DNA from: Methanomicrobiales archaeon
GTDB taxonomy: Archaea > Halobacteriota > Methanomicrobia > Methanomicrobiales > Methanospirillaceae
Direction of reading: 5' to 3'
Assembly: GCA_025350045.1 (NCBI GenBank)
Contig: JANXYM010000088.1
Coordinates: 1 to 34,949, forward strand
Length of the DNA stretch: 34,949 nt
Part shown: in pieces, positions 18,518 to 25,445 of the stretch
Numbering within the stretch: position 1 is the first letter of the stretch
Layout: each line of letters begins with the position of its first letter
Position numbers and translations under genes: made by a program
Notes under the pieces: model-generated
What the model was told of the DNA's origin: nothing
The model's input: the letters and a program-made list of their open reading frames with translations, nothing else
Database searches by the model: none

Positions 18518-18745
18518 ATGAAAGTAAGTATCGACCGTTCAACCTGTGTCAGCTGCGGCTCCTGCTGGGATGCGTGCCCGGGATTTTTCGAACAGAATCC
18601 CGATGATTCATTCAGCCAGGTTATTGAAAAATTCCGGCTCAACGGAGATATCGCGCAGGGCATGCCACTACCTGACCTGGAGGGTTGCGCCCAGGATGCT
18701 GCGGATCTTTGCCCTGTGCAGATAATCAACATTGAAAAGAGTTGA
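18518..18745 (+). CDS. Ferredoxin, single [4Fe-4S] type
   Basis: 75-residue electron carrier. Cluster ligands are in CVSCGSC (Cys-x2-Cys-x2-Cys) with the fourth ligand in DLCPVQ near the C-terminus. Two more cysteines, in WDACPG and EGCAQ, sit where Desulfovibrio gigas ferredoxin II has its structural disulfide or a vestigial second cluster site, so a disulfide is likely. It should donate low-potential electrons to a cytoplasmic oxidoreductase, unknown here. The frame is open from 18398 through R-element DNA; ATG 18518 gives the proper ferredoxin start. Confidence 0.9.
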   Translation: MKVSIDRSTCVSCGSCWDACPGFFEQNPDDSFSQVIEKFRLNGDIAQGMPLPDLEGCAQDAADLCPVQIINIEKS

Positions 18746-18773
18746 AGGAATCCAATCGAAGGGGGCTGTCCCG

Positions 18774-18942
18774 TGACCGGAAGCCCGGGCCCCACCCGCC
18801 CCCGCTGAGGCCCGGGGGCCGGCCGGGTCTCCGCGTAACGGTCCAGCCTTGAGCCGGTCATCGCATGCCGTTTGACTATTGAGCGGAACAGGAACGGGCA
18901 CGTACCGGGAATTCTGGGAGAGCGAGCAGTACCGGAATGGGC
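18774..18942 (+). repeat. R element copy 5
   Basis: Nearly complete: gaccggaagcccgggcccc, cccgggggccggccgg, gtaacggtccagcc, gagccggtcatcgcatgccg, ggaacaggaacgggcac, then gagcagtaccgg. It separates the ferredoxin from the RelE-type toxin-antitoxin pair. Confidence 0.75.
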
Positions 18943-19013
18943 CAAGACGCGGTCGTACATTCCATCAAAATGCCTTTGTAGGGCAACAACAATTATGGTA
19001 CAGAGGCATCTTT

Positions 19014-19232
19014 ATGGGAACCGAAGCAGTATCCCTCAATACCGTTCTTGAATACGTCGAGAAGCTCGATATCGAAGACCAGCAATATCTCCAGGAGATC
19101 ATCCACCGCAGGCTTATCGACGCAAAACGCATGGCTGTTGTCAGCAGGGCAAAGCAGGCGAAAGCAAACGTGCAGAAAAATAAAAGCCGGAGCGGAACGG
19201 CAAAAGATCTTCTGGCGGATCTGAATGGTTGA
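19014..19232 (+). CDS. Antitoxin-like small protein (partner of RelE-type toxin)
   Basis: 72 residues, mostly helical: LNTVLEYVEKLDIEDQQYLQEIIHRRLIDAKR followed by a basic tail KQAKANVQKNKSRSG and a short acidic end DLLADLNG. This pattern (N-terminal helix pair, then a basic linker) is common in unclassified antitoxins located before RelE/ParE-type toxins. The stop overlaps the toxin start by eight bases. The frame is open from 18879 but that part is repeat-derived; ATG 19014 is the sensible start. Confidence 0.7.
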   Translation: MGTEAVSLNTVLEYVEKLDIEDQQYLQEIIHRRLIDAKRMAVVSRAKQAKANVQKNKSRSGTAKDLLADLNG

Positions 19233-19500
19233 ACTCATCTGGGACGAACGCTTCAAGAAAATTTACAAAAAATGGTCGCACCAGCACCCGGAGCTGAAGG
19301 CACAATTTGCCAAAAAGATTGTTCAGTTTGAAGAAGATCCGTTTCATCCTTCCTTGAAAACCCATACGTTAAGCGGGGTCCTGAAAGGACTCTGGTCGTT
19401 CAGGATTACATACGAGCACCGCCTCGTTTTCGATTTTATCGATGAAAGCCGGACACAAGTTGTTCTGATCGATATCGGTTCGCACGAAGAAGTGTATTAG
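19225..19500 (+). CDS. RelE/ParE-superfamily toxin
   Basis: 91 residues. The order KKIYKKWSHQHPELKAQFAKKIVQFEEDPFHPSLKTHTLSGVLKGLWSFRI, followed by YEHRLVFDFIDES and VLIDIGSHEEVY, matches the RelE/YafQ-like mRNA interferase fold, with the basic and His residues near the C-terminus that usually carry catalysis. Relatives cut ribosome-bound mRNA. It overlaps its small upstream partner by eight bases, so the two are coupled. An R element lies on each side of the pair (18.77 and 19.52 kb). Confidence 0.85.
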   Translation: MVELIWDERFKKIYKKWSHQHPELKAQFAKKIVQFEEDPFHPSLKTHTLSGVLKGLWSFRITYEHRLVFDFIDESRTQVVLIDIGSHEEVY

Positions 19501-19516
19501 CGTTCGAATCTTTTTT

Positions 19517-19610
19517 GCCCCCACCCGCCCCCCCGAAACCCGGGGGCTGGCCGGGTCTCACTTGGCGGGAGCAGCCGGGAGCCGGTGATCTGGGTCGCCA
19601 TACCGGGCCA
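19517..19610 (+). repeat. R element copy 6 (damaged)
   Basis: Left part is intact (ccccacccg, aaacccgggggctggccggg, gagcagccgggagccggtga), then it diverges; gccataccgggccaatggg may be a remnant of the right end. It lies between the RelE pair and the membrane-protein gene. Confidence 0.65.
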
Positions 19611-19721
19611 ATGGGGTGGATAGGGCTTAGGAAGAGGACATCAGGGTGTTTAACGCTGGTGATTGCCAAAGGGAGACGACTATGCTCCAGTATTTTTACA
19701 AGTAAACACTAAAAGAATATC

Positions 19722-20312
19722 ATGCATGAACTGGCAGAGGTCCTCACCGATCGGAAGGGACTGACCTGGATCGTGGTAACTGCGCTTTTCTATGTGCTGG
19801 TCCTGGTCCCATTCAATCAATACCACTGGGAGATTGCGGGTATTGCTCTGCGCCCGGCAGCGGTACTCCCCGTGGTCTGCGGGATTCTCTGGGGCCCCGC
19901 AGCAGCGTGGGGTCTTGGACTTGGCAATGTGACTGGTGATCTCTTTGGTTCGTGGTCCCTCATGAGCATCTTTGGTTTTCTCATCAACTTCCTCTACCCG
20001 TACCTCGCTTACCGGCTCTGGCACCGGTTGATGAAAGACCACGAGATCCGGAGGGATCCTTTTTGCCTTGGGTGTTTCTGGGCAGTAACACTTGTGACAA
20101 CCTTCTTCTGCATGCTCCTTCTCGCAGCAAGCGGGACGATCTTCTTTGGCCGTCCTTTTGAAAGCAAGTTCATCAGTTATTTTGGTAACAGCATTTTCTG
20201 GGCTATGATTGCCGGGCCAATCCTGTTCCGGCTGATGTTTGTGCCGGCATTCCGGAACGGACTTGTGTATGGCCGGGAATGGGACCGCCGGTTAACCCTG
20301 GCGCCAAGGTAA
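19722..20312 (+). CDS. Integral membrane protein, ECF S-component-like
   Basis: 196 residues with about five or six hydrophobic segments. The stretch LRPAAVLPVVCGILWGPAAAWGLGLGNVTGDLFG resembles S components of energy-coupling-factor vitamin or metal transporters, which have an Arg/Pro start to a helix followed by a small-residue-rich helix and a Gly-Asp-x-x-Gly turn. No ECF ATPase or T component is nearby, so a shared module encoded elsewhere would be needed. Specificity cannot be assigned; a general conserved membrane protein is the alternative. Confidence 0.55.
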   Translation: MHELAEVLTDRKGLTWIVVTALFYVLVLVPFNQYHWEIAGIALRPAAVLPVVCGILWGPAAAWGLGLGNVTGDLFGSWSLMSIFGFLINFLYPYLAYRLWHRLMKDHEIRRDPFCLGCFWAVTLVTTFFCMLLLAASGTIFFGRPFESKFISYFGNSIFWAMIAGPILFRLMFVPAFRNGLVYGREWDRRLTLAPR

Positions 20313-20416
20313 CGAAAAATCTTAAGCCCGCCACAGGACATGACACGGAATTGATTCACTTTCACCCTCTGCGCCCGGATCTTTATCTCCTGAATAACCG
20401 GTAATTGAACCGGGGA

Positions 20417-21238
20417 ATGGCAGTGACAAAGATCCGTGTGCTGGATAACGAAATTTCCGTTTGTTCGCTGAATGATGAGGATTATATCAGTATTACCGAT
20501 ATTGCACGTTACAAAGATCCGGACAGGTCTGATTATATTATTCAGAACTGGTTACGGAACAGGAATACCATAGAATTTTTAGGGATTTGGGAGCGTCTTA
20601 ATAATCCGGATTTTAATCCCATCGAATTCGATGGGTTTAGAAAACTCGCCGGGCTTAATAGTTTTACCCTGACTCCCAAACAGTGGATTGTTCGGACATC
20701 AGCCATCGGCCTCATCTCTAAGCCGGGAAGGTATGGTGGGACATACGCTCACAAGGATATCGCATACGAGTTCGCGTCCTGGATCTCAGTCGAATTCAAA
20801 CTTTATCTCATCAAGGAATTCCAGCGGCTCAAGGATGAAGAGCGTAAACAGCTTGGCTGGGATATCCGCCGGAATCTGGCAAAGATCAATTACCGGATCC
20901 ATGCGGATGCGATAAAAGAGAACCTGATTCCGGCTGAACTGACCCGGCACCAGATTACCACGATTTACGCATCCGAAGCGGATGTACTCAACATGGCACT
21001 ATTCGGGATCATCGCGAAGGAGTGGCGTGAGGTAAACGCTGACAAGACTGGAAATATCCGGGATTATGCCGACATCTCGCAGCTCGTATGTCTCTCCAAC
21101 CTGGAAAACCTCAATGCCCTGTTTATCAGCGAGAACCTTTCCCAGCATGAACGACTGGTGAAACTGAACAGTATCGCGATTCATCAGATGAAACTGCTGA
21201 CGGATGATGCAGGTATCAGGCAGATTGGCGGTGTGTAG
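20417..21238 (+). CDS. KilA-N domain protein
   Basis: 273 residues. The segment DYISITDIARYKDPDRSDYIIQNWLRNRNTIEFLGIWE, followed by PIEFDGF and the GRYGGTYAHKDIAYEFASWISVEFKLYLIKEFQRLK block, is the KilA-N DNA-binding domain known from large DNA viruses, phages and defence islands. The C-terminal part is helical and unassigned. ATG 20417 is annotated, but GTG 20423 is better spaced from GGGGA at 20412-20416 and would give MTKIRVLD as the start. It begins the accessory island and may be a viral relic or a regulator. Confidence 0.85.
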   Translation: MAVTKIRVLDNEISVCSLNDEDYISITDIARYKDPDRSDYIIQNWLRNRNTIEFLGIWERLNNPDFNPIEFDGFRKLAGLNSFTLTPKQWIVRTSAIGLISKPGRYGGTYAHKDIAYEFASWISVEFKLYLIKEFQRLKDEERKQLGWDIRRNLAKINYRIHADAIKENLIPAELTRHQITTIYASEADVLNMALFGIIAKEWREVNADKTGNIRDYADISQLVCLSNLENLNALFISENLSQHERLVKLNSIAIHQMKLLTDDAGIRQIGGV

Positions 21239-21245
21239 CTGGGCT

Positions 21246-21450
21246 ACTCCGGAACCGGAAGGCCCGGCCCCCACCCGTCCCCTCCGGAACCCGGGGGCTA
21301 GCCGGTCTCTTTGTAACGATCCAGCCCTGAGTCGGTCTTCGCAGGCCGTTTGACAATTGCCCGGAACAGGAACGGGCACCGGACCGGGCACGTATCGGAG
21401 ATTTTGGGAGGGGGTACCGGAAAGAGCGGAGAGTCTCCGGAACCGGAAGG
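21246..21450 (+). repeat. R element copy 7 (complete, flanked by 16-bp direct repeats)
   Basis: Full unit. CTCCGGAACCGGAAGG occurs at 21247-21262 and again at 21435-21450, exactly 188 bases apart. Between them are the C-rich block, cccgggggctagccgg, ccagccctgagtcggtc, gccgtttgac, ggaacaggaacgggcacc and gggggtaccgg. It separates the KilA-N gene from the hic cluster. Confidence 0.8.
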
Positions 21451-21520
21451 TATTGGAATCATTCAGATCCTCAACAAAGATTTTAGGAAGAGACAACCCA
21501 TTGTGATTCAGGATAATATT

Positions 21521-21733
21521 ATGTCAACATTTACTGCTGTGCTTCACAAAGAGGATGACACCTATGTGGCAGAATGTCCCGAGGTAGGTACAGTAAGCCA
21601 GGGCAAAACAGTGGAAGAGGCAGTCAGTAACCTGAAAGAGGCGACCGAACTGTACCTGGAAGAGTTTCCCCTGACGAAAAAGAAGCGGGCAATCCTCACA
21701 ACCTTTGAGGTGTCATCGGTTGCCACATCATAA
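21521..21733 (+). CDS. hicB: HicB-type antitoxin 1
   Basis: 70 residues with the partial RNase-H-like fold of HicB: FTAVLHKEDDTYVAECPEVG for the first strands, then SQGKTVEEAVSNLKEATELYLEEFPL for the helix. HicB neutralises HicA and often represses the operon. No extra C-terminal DNA-binding domain is present. The frame is open from 21350 through R DNA; ATG 21521 gives the family start. It overlaps hicA. Confidence 0.87.
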   Translation: MSTFTAVLHKEDDTYVAECPEVGTVSQGKTVEEAVSNLKEATELYLEEFPLTKKKRAILTTFEVSSVATS

Positions 21734-21950
21734 GCCGGTTTCCGGTGAAGATACAATCAAAATACTCTGCAATAAATTTGGTTTTTCCACATCCGGTCGT
21801 TCAGGCAGTCATGTGCGGCTTTCGAAGATGAGTTCTAGCGGAAAGACCGGAACCGTTGTTCCTCTCCATGATGAGTTAAAACCGGGAACACTCCGGGGTG
21901 CACTCAGACTGGCTAAAGTTGATATCGATGAATTTTTCCGGTTTGTCTAA
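21720..21950 (+). CDS. hicA: HicA-type mRNA interferase toxin
   Basis: 76 residues from TTG 21720 with the typical order KPVSGEDTIKILCNKFGFSTSGRSGSHVRLSK, VVPLHDELKPGTLRGALRLAKVDIDEFFRF. The catalytic histidine is in GSHVRL. HicA cleaves mRNA after binding through its double-stranded-RNA-like fold. TTG 21720 overlaps the hicB stop (TAA at 21731-21733) and matches the family start better than TTG 21705. A second hicB follows six bases downstream, an unusual arrangement. Confidence 0.85.
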   Translation: MPHHKPVSGEDTIKILCNKFGFSTSGRSGSHVRLSKMSSSGKTGTVVPLHDELKPGTLRGALRLAKVDIDEFFRFV

Positions 21951-21956
21951 GGGAAA

Positions 21957-22181
21957 ATGACCCTGCACAGGTTTTTGATCGTCATTGAAAAAGCCGAAAA
22001 AAATTACTCGGCATATTCACCGGATCTCCCCGGTTGCATTGCAACAGGAAAGACCCGGGAGGAAACAGAAGAGCGAATGCATGAAGCGATCGAGATGCAT
22101 ATCCGTGGACTTATCGAAGACGGGATTCCAGTCCCGAAATCCCATTCATCTGCAACTTTTGTCGCAGTCCAAGCTGATTGA
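21957..22181 (+). CDS. hicB: HicB-type antitoxin 2
   Basis: 74 residues, clearly HicB: FLIVIEKAEKNYSAYSPDLPGCIATGKTREETEERMHEAIEMHIRGLIEDGIPVPKS. It belongs to a different HicB subgroup from the first antitoxin (long C-terminal helix ending in IPVPKS). It follows hicA by six bases in the same direction, so the three genes are likely one transcript. Either antitoxin could serve this HicA. Confidence 0.87.
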   Translation: MTLHRFLIVIEKAEKNYSAYSPDLPGCIATGKTREETEERMHEAIEMHIRGLIEDGIPVPKSHSSATFVAVQAD

Positions 22182-22245
22182 ACATTTCCACCACTTTTTA
22201 ATCAATCGTTTATTTTAAGGTTTCACCAAAGAGCTTTTCATTATT

Positions 22246-22421
22246 TTCCGGCCCGGGCCCCACCCCTCCGGAACCCGGGGGCTAGCCGGTCTCTCGCGTA
22301 ATGGCCTAGCCTTTAGCCGGTCATCGCAGGCCGTTTGACAATTGCCCGGAACAGGAACGGGCACCAAACCGGGCAGGTACCGGAGATTTTGGGAAAGTGA
22401 GGGGTACCGGAAAGGGCTCAG
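22246..22421 (+). repeat. R element copy 8
   Basis: Complete copy: ccggcccgggccccacccc, gaacccgggggctagccgg, then AATGGCCT at 22300-22307 facing AGGCCGTT at 22328-22335 (paired with one G-U), a TGCCCG/CGGGCA hairpin, and two GGTACC sites. Confidence 0.8.
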
Positions 22422-22444
22422 TTCATTCTTGAAATTCGGATAAG

Positions 22445-22540
22445 TTGGACAAAACTATCACGATTTCCGGGATCTTTTTTCTGTACACTTTTCTCGTAAG
22501 AAATTCCGGAAATACTGTACCTTTTGTCCACTTTGTCCAA
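22445..22540 (+). repeat. H element copy 2
   Basis: Core ggatcttttttctgtacact, then ttttctcgtaag, is shared with the other H copies. TTGGACAAA at 22445-22453 pairs perfectly with TTTGTCCAA at 22532-22540. The right arm holds a doubled motif (TTTTGTCCA then CTTTGTCCA). Confidence 0.75.
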
Positions 22541-22562
22541 AACCGGTTTTTCTTCCGGGCAG

Positions 22563-22653
22563 TTGGACAGATCTATCGCGATTTGCGGGATCTTTTTTCT
22601 GTATGATTTTCTCGTAAGACTTTTCGGAAATCAGGTATTTTTTGCCTTTTTGC
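22563..22653 (+). repeat. H element copy 3
   Basis: Same core (cgggatcttttttctgta, ttttctcgtaag). The left flank again has ttggacag, but the right flank has TTTTTGCC twice in tandem (about 22638-22653), so the outer arms do not pair in this copy. Confidence 0.7.
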
Positions 22654-22756
22654 CCGGCACTTCCGGCACATTGCCAGCATTTTCCAGGATCTTTTTTCTG
22701 TACATTTTTCTCGTGAGAGTTTCCGAAAAACAGGTACAATGTGCCGGAAGTGCCGG
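22654..22756 (+). repeat. H element copy 4 with perfect 20-bp outer arms
   Basis: CCGGCACTTCCGGCACATTG (22654-22673) is exactly complementary to CAATGTGCCGGAAGTGCCGG (22737-22756). The conserved core lies between. Copies 2, 3 and 4 are tandem, with the ggatc of the core at 22470, 22588 and 22687. Confidence 0.8.
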
Positions 22757-22767
22757 AGGGCTCAGCT

Positions 22768-22938
22768 CTCCGGTACCGGAAGGCCCGGGCCCCACCCCTC
22801 TGAAACCTGGGGGCTGGCCGGGTCTCGCGTAACGGCCCAGCCCTGAACCGGTCATCGCATGCCGTTTGACAATTGCCCGGAACATGAACGGGCCCGGACC
22901 GGGCAGGTACCGGAGATTTTAGAGAGGGGACGGCGGAA
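22768..22938 (+). repeat. R element copy 9
   Basis: Starts ctccggtaccggaaggcccg and runs to the gattttagagaggg block. AACGGC (22831-22836) pairs with GCCGTT (22861-22866). It begins directly after H copy 4. Confidence 0.8.
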
Positions 22939-22955
22939 GAAAGAATATTGCCGGT

Positions 22956-23222
22956 CTACAATCCCCGGTATGCCACACTCCGGTGCCGGATATATTTCAC
23001 CGTTACTTCGCGATTCGCGTGAAGTACCTGATAGATCACACGATAATCGCCCACGCGAATCCGGTAAAGATTTTCTGCACTGGCAAGTTTGTAGGCATCA
23101 TGGGGAACCGGTTCGTTCACCAGATTCTCAATATGATCAAAAATGTGCAGGACGATTTCTTTGGGAATTTTCCGGAGATCTTTTTCTACGCCATTTTTAA
23201 AAGAGAGTGAATACGGTTCCAT
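22956..23222 (-). CDS. RelE/ParE-superfamily toxin
   Basis: 88 residues. KNGVEKDLRKIPKEIVLHIFDHIENL, followed by YKLASAENLYRIRVGDYRVIYQV, EVTVKYIRHRSVAYRGL, is the standard RelE/YoeB-like pattern with Arg in the two central strands and the C-terminal His-Arg region. mRNA cleavage is expected by family. It lies nine bases after its antitoxin gene in the same transcript and is bounded by R elements. Confidence 0.87.
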   Translation of the reverse strand: MEPYSLSFKNGVEKDLRKIPKEIVLHIFDHIENLVNEPVPHDAYKLASAENLYRIRVGDYRVIYQVLHANREVTVKYIRHRSVAYRGL

Positions 23223-23231
23223 GAACCCTGC

Positions 23232-23405
23232 TCACATTACGCGTTTCTTCAGCTCGGCAAGGCTAATCGTACCTTCGTCCCGCCGCTCGGCAACCATGGC
23301 AAGATCATGAAGATCTTCCTTGAGGTGCTGGTATTCGGCGAGCGGGAGGATGACTGCGACCTTATTGCCGTTCTCATCCACAACATACTGTTCAACAGCA
23401 CTCAT
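23232..23405 (-). CDS. Phd/RelB-like antitoxin
   Basis: 57 residues: EQYVVDENGNKVAVILPLAEYQHLKEDLHDLAMVAERRDEGTISLAELKKRV, the short form of antitoxin common before RelE toxins (an N-terminal strand for operator binding and a C-terminal helix for toxin binding). ATG 23405 is preferred over 23435 because AGGA on the minus strand precedes it by seven bases. An AT box (gattatatcatc on the minus strand, about 23440-23452) is a likely promoter. Confidence 0.8.
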   Translation of the reverse strand: MSAVEQYVVDENGNKVAVILPLAEYQHLKEDLHDLAMVAERRDEGTISLAELKKRVM

Positions 23406-23507
23406 AAAGAATTCCTGATTGTACGTTGTATTCACCTGATGATATAATCACTTTTTGTTGCAGTTGTGATGACCATCCGTATCCACTCAAGGCAGCTGCA
23501 AACACTG

Positions 23508-23694
23508 CTCCGGTACCGGACGGCCCGGCCCCCACCCATCCCCACCGAAACCGGGGGCTGGCCCGGTCTCCGCATAACGGCCCAGCCTTGAGCCGGTCGT
23601 CGCATGTCGTTTGATAATTGCTGGTACAGGAAACGGGCACCGGACCGGGCAGGTACCGGAGCGTCTAAAAAAGTGAGCGGTACCGGAAAGGGCT
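23508..23694 (+). repeat. R element copy 10
   Basis: Complete: ctccggtaccggacggcccg, ccgggggctggcccgg, gtcgtcgcatgtcgtttg, caggaaacgggcaccgg, gagcggtaccgg. Forward like the others even though the toxin-antitoxin pair before it is on the minus strand. Confidence 0.8.
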
Positions 23695-23786
23695 GGGCTA
23701 AGGCTCTGAGTGGGGGAGATGTGAAACCGCAACCGGATACAATCATTTATTGATGCCGGGGAAAAATAGGAGAACTGGAGTACCCG

Positions 23787-24242
23787 ATGCGAATCTACCT
23801 GGATGTCTGCTGCCTCTGCAGGCCATTCGATGACCAGACCTCAAACCGGATCAGGATGGAGACAGAAGCAGTGATCGCAATTCTCAAACGATGTTCCGAT
23901 GACTGGACACTTGTCGGGAGCGAAGTGATTGAATTTGAAATTGCCGGAATTTCCGATGAGGAGAGGCGCAGACATGTCGCAAGTCTCATGCTGTTTGCAC
24001 GGGAACAGGTGAATCTCGATCAGGCACTCCTCACCCGGGCAAGATCTTTTCACGAACACGGAATGGATACCTTTGATTCCCTGCATCTTGCAAGTGCCGA
24101 GCGTGCCGGGGCGGTATTCCTGACAACCGATGATACCCTCATCAAAATTATTAAGAAGCATGCGGATAAGATTACTGTTGAGACCAAAAATCCCGTGCAG
24201 TGGTTCATGGAGGTGACGGCCGATGGAAGCAAAGACGCTTAA
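23787..24242 (+). CDS. PIN-domain nuclease toxin
   Basis: 151 residues. The first PIN aspartate is in IYLDVCCLCRPF, a conserved Glu in VGSEVIEFEI, and the later acidic residues in GMDTFDSLHLASAERAGAVFLTTDD, a classic PIN C-terminal pattern. RNA cleavage is expected. Upstream, aggagaactggag provides a ribosome binding site. The gene for the probable antitoxin starts inside its 3' end (overlap of 20 bases), which reverses the usual antitoxin-first order. Confidence 0.85.
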   Translation: MRIYLDVCCLCRPFDDQTSNRIRMETEAVIAILKRCSDDWTLVGSEVIEFEIAGISDEERRRHVASLMLFAREQVNLDQALLTRARSFHEHGMDTFDSLHLASAERAGAVFLTTDDTLIKIIKKHADKITVETKNPVQWFMEVTADGSKDA

Positions 24243-24432
24243 CGAGATCAGGATTCAGGGGTTTGATGTGCTGGTGAAAAACCTGGGCCCTGCTGATGCG
24301 ATCCGGTTTATTCAGAGTTATACCCATGGAAGCGGGGATTATACCAAAGAGCGGAAGGCCTGGCTCGAAAAGGATTTCGATACGGTGGTTGCCGGGATCA
24401 TGGAGCACCGGAAGAAGAAATCCCGGGTCTAA
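24223..24432 (+). CDS. Small partner of the PIN protein, probable antitoxin
   Basis: 69 residues, charged and helical (EIRIQGFDVLVKNLGPADAIRFIQSY, then KERKAWLEKDFDTVVAGIMEHRKKK). I do not recognise a named antitoxin fold, but the overlap with the PIN gene and the GGAGGTGA at 24209-24216, six bases before its ATG and inside the PIN coding sequence, strongly suggest coupled expression and partnership. Confidence 0.7.
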   Translation: MEAKTLNEIRIQGFDVLVKNLGPADAIRFIQSYTHGSGDYTKERKAWLEKDFDTVVAGIMEHRKKKSRV

Positions 24433-24454
24433 ATTTTTATTCTCTTTTTATTCA

Positions 24455-24520
24455 AAAGGGATCTTTTTTCTGTATATTTTTCTCGCAAGAGATCCGGAAA
24501 ACAGATACAATGTGCCGGAG
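24455..24520 (+). repeat. H element copy 5
   Basis: Core gggatcttttttctgtatat, ttttctcgcaagagatccgg, then acagatacaatgtgccgg and agggctcagctcagg. GGATCT and AGATCC form the stem. The left outer arm is missing, so this copy is truncated on that side. Confidence 0.7.
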
Positions 24521-24530
24521 GGCTCAGCTC

Positions 24531-25200
24531 AGGAGACCGACAAGGGTAGCACGTCGTTACCGTCGGAGAAACACCCTCCCAAACCCCTCATGAATCCACT
24601 TCCAATCCGGGCTCGCAAAAACCCCGGTTTGCCATTCCGGAGAGTTCATTTCCGGAATATGTGCAAAAAACCATACACTTTTTCACACGTTTTCCAGAAA
24701 ACAATTTTACTTACGATTTACGCCAAACGGAGCGTTTTGCTTCGAGCAATTAAACGCTAATGTACGCTTTTGGAAGGCAAAACTCAAGGGGTCTGGATAG
24801 GTAGCACGGTCAAGAGGAAAAGAACCCCCTTTTTGAGGCCCGGAACGAAGCCATCTCTCGTCGGACACCGACGTAAATTTCACGATTCATGCCGGACCCT
24901 CTGTTCATGCAATTCTTCCAGGAGTTTTCGATCAAACAGGGGGTGATCTTCATCCAAAAGGGGCTCAATTTGGGCGTTGTTTGGAAATTCTGGTGGAACG
25001 GAGGCCGATGCATGCCCGGATAGAAGAGGTTGTAAAGTGCTTTGAAAAGGGGGTTTTGGGGGGTTGGGATCAGGATGGGGCGAGGGGAAATTTCGTGTTG
25101 AAGGGATCGTGTGAATTTTTTATTTCAGGATCATCTTGAAATTTTCCCGGCAAAATCCGTAAAATATTTTCAGGAAAATCCGGTTGAAAATTTTCCGGAA
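24531..25200. other. Gene-free stretch, no coding sequence supported
   Basis: About 670 bases with no recognisable protein in any frame. Short structures are visible: GCGTTTTGC followed by caattAAACGC (about 24732-24754), AAACG-gag-CGTTT (24725-24737), and the word ggtagcacg at two places (24545 and 24800). A minus-strand frame at 24810-25013 has no family features. It could hold a non-coding RNA or be the wreck of an older cassette. Confidence 0.4.
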
Positions 25201-25209
25201 AAAGTACGG

Positions 25210-25390
25210 CCGGTTTCCCGGCCCGGGCCCCACCCCTCCGAAACCCGGGGGCTGGCCGGCTCTCCGCGTAACGGCCCAGCCATGAGCCGGTCATCGCACG
25301 CCGTTTGGCGATTGTCCGGAACAGGAACGGGCACCGGGACTTTCATTTACCGGAGCGTTTGGAAAAGTGAGCGGTACCGGAGGGGGCTCA
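25210..25390 (+). repeat. R element copy 11
   Basis: Complete: cccgggccccacccctccg, cccgggggctggccgg, gtaacggcccagccatgagc, cggtcatcgcacgccg, TGTCCG/CGGGCA hairpin (one G-U), gagcggtaccgg. The AT-rich segment just after it (atatttc, tatttaccg) is the likely promoter of the next gene. Confidence 0.8.
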
Positions 25391-25445
25391 CCCGCAAAAA
25401 TATTTCACAACCTATTTACCGCTCCGCACAGATTTTTGCTATACT

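Noticed and set aside
18154-18960. 268-residue minus-strand frame over the ferredoxin and repeats
   Set aside because: Runs through H and R elements and opposite the ferredoxin gene, so it is a chance frame in GC-rich DNA.
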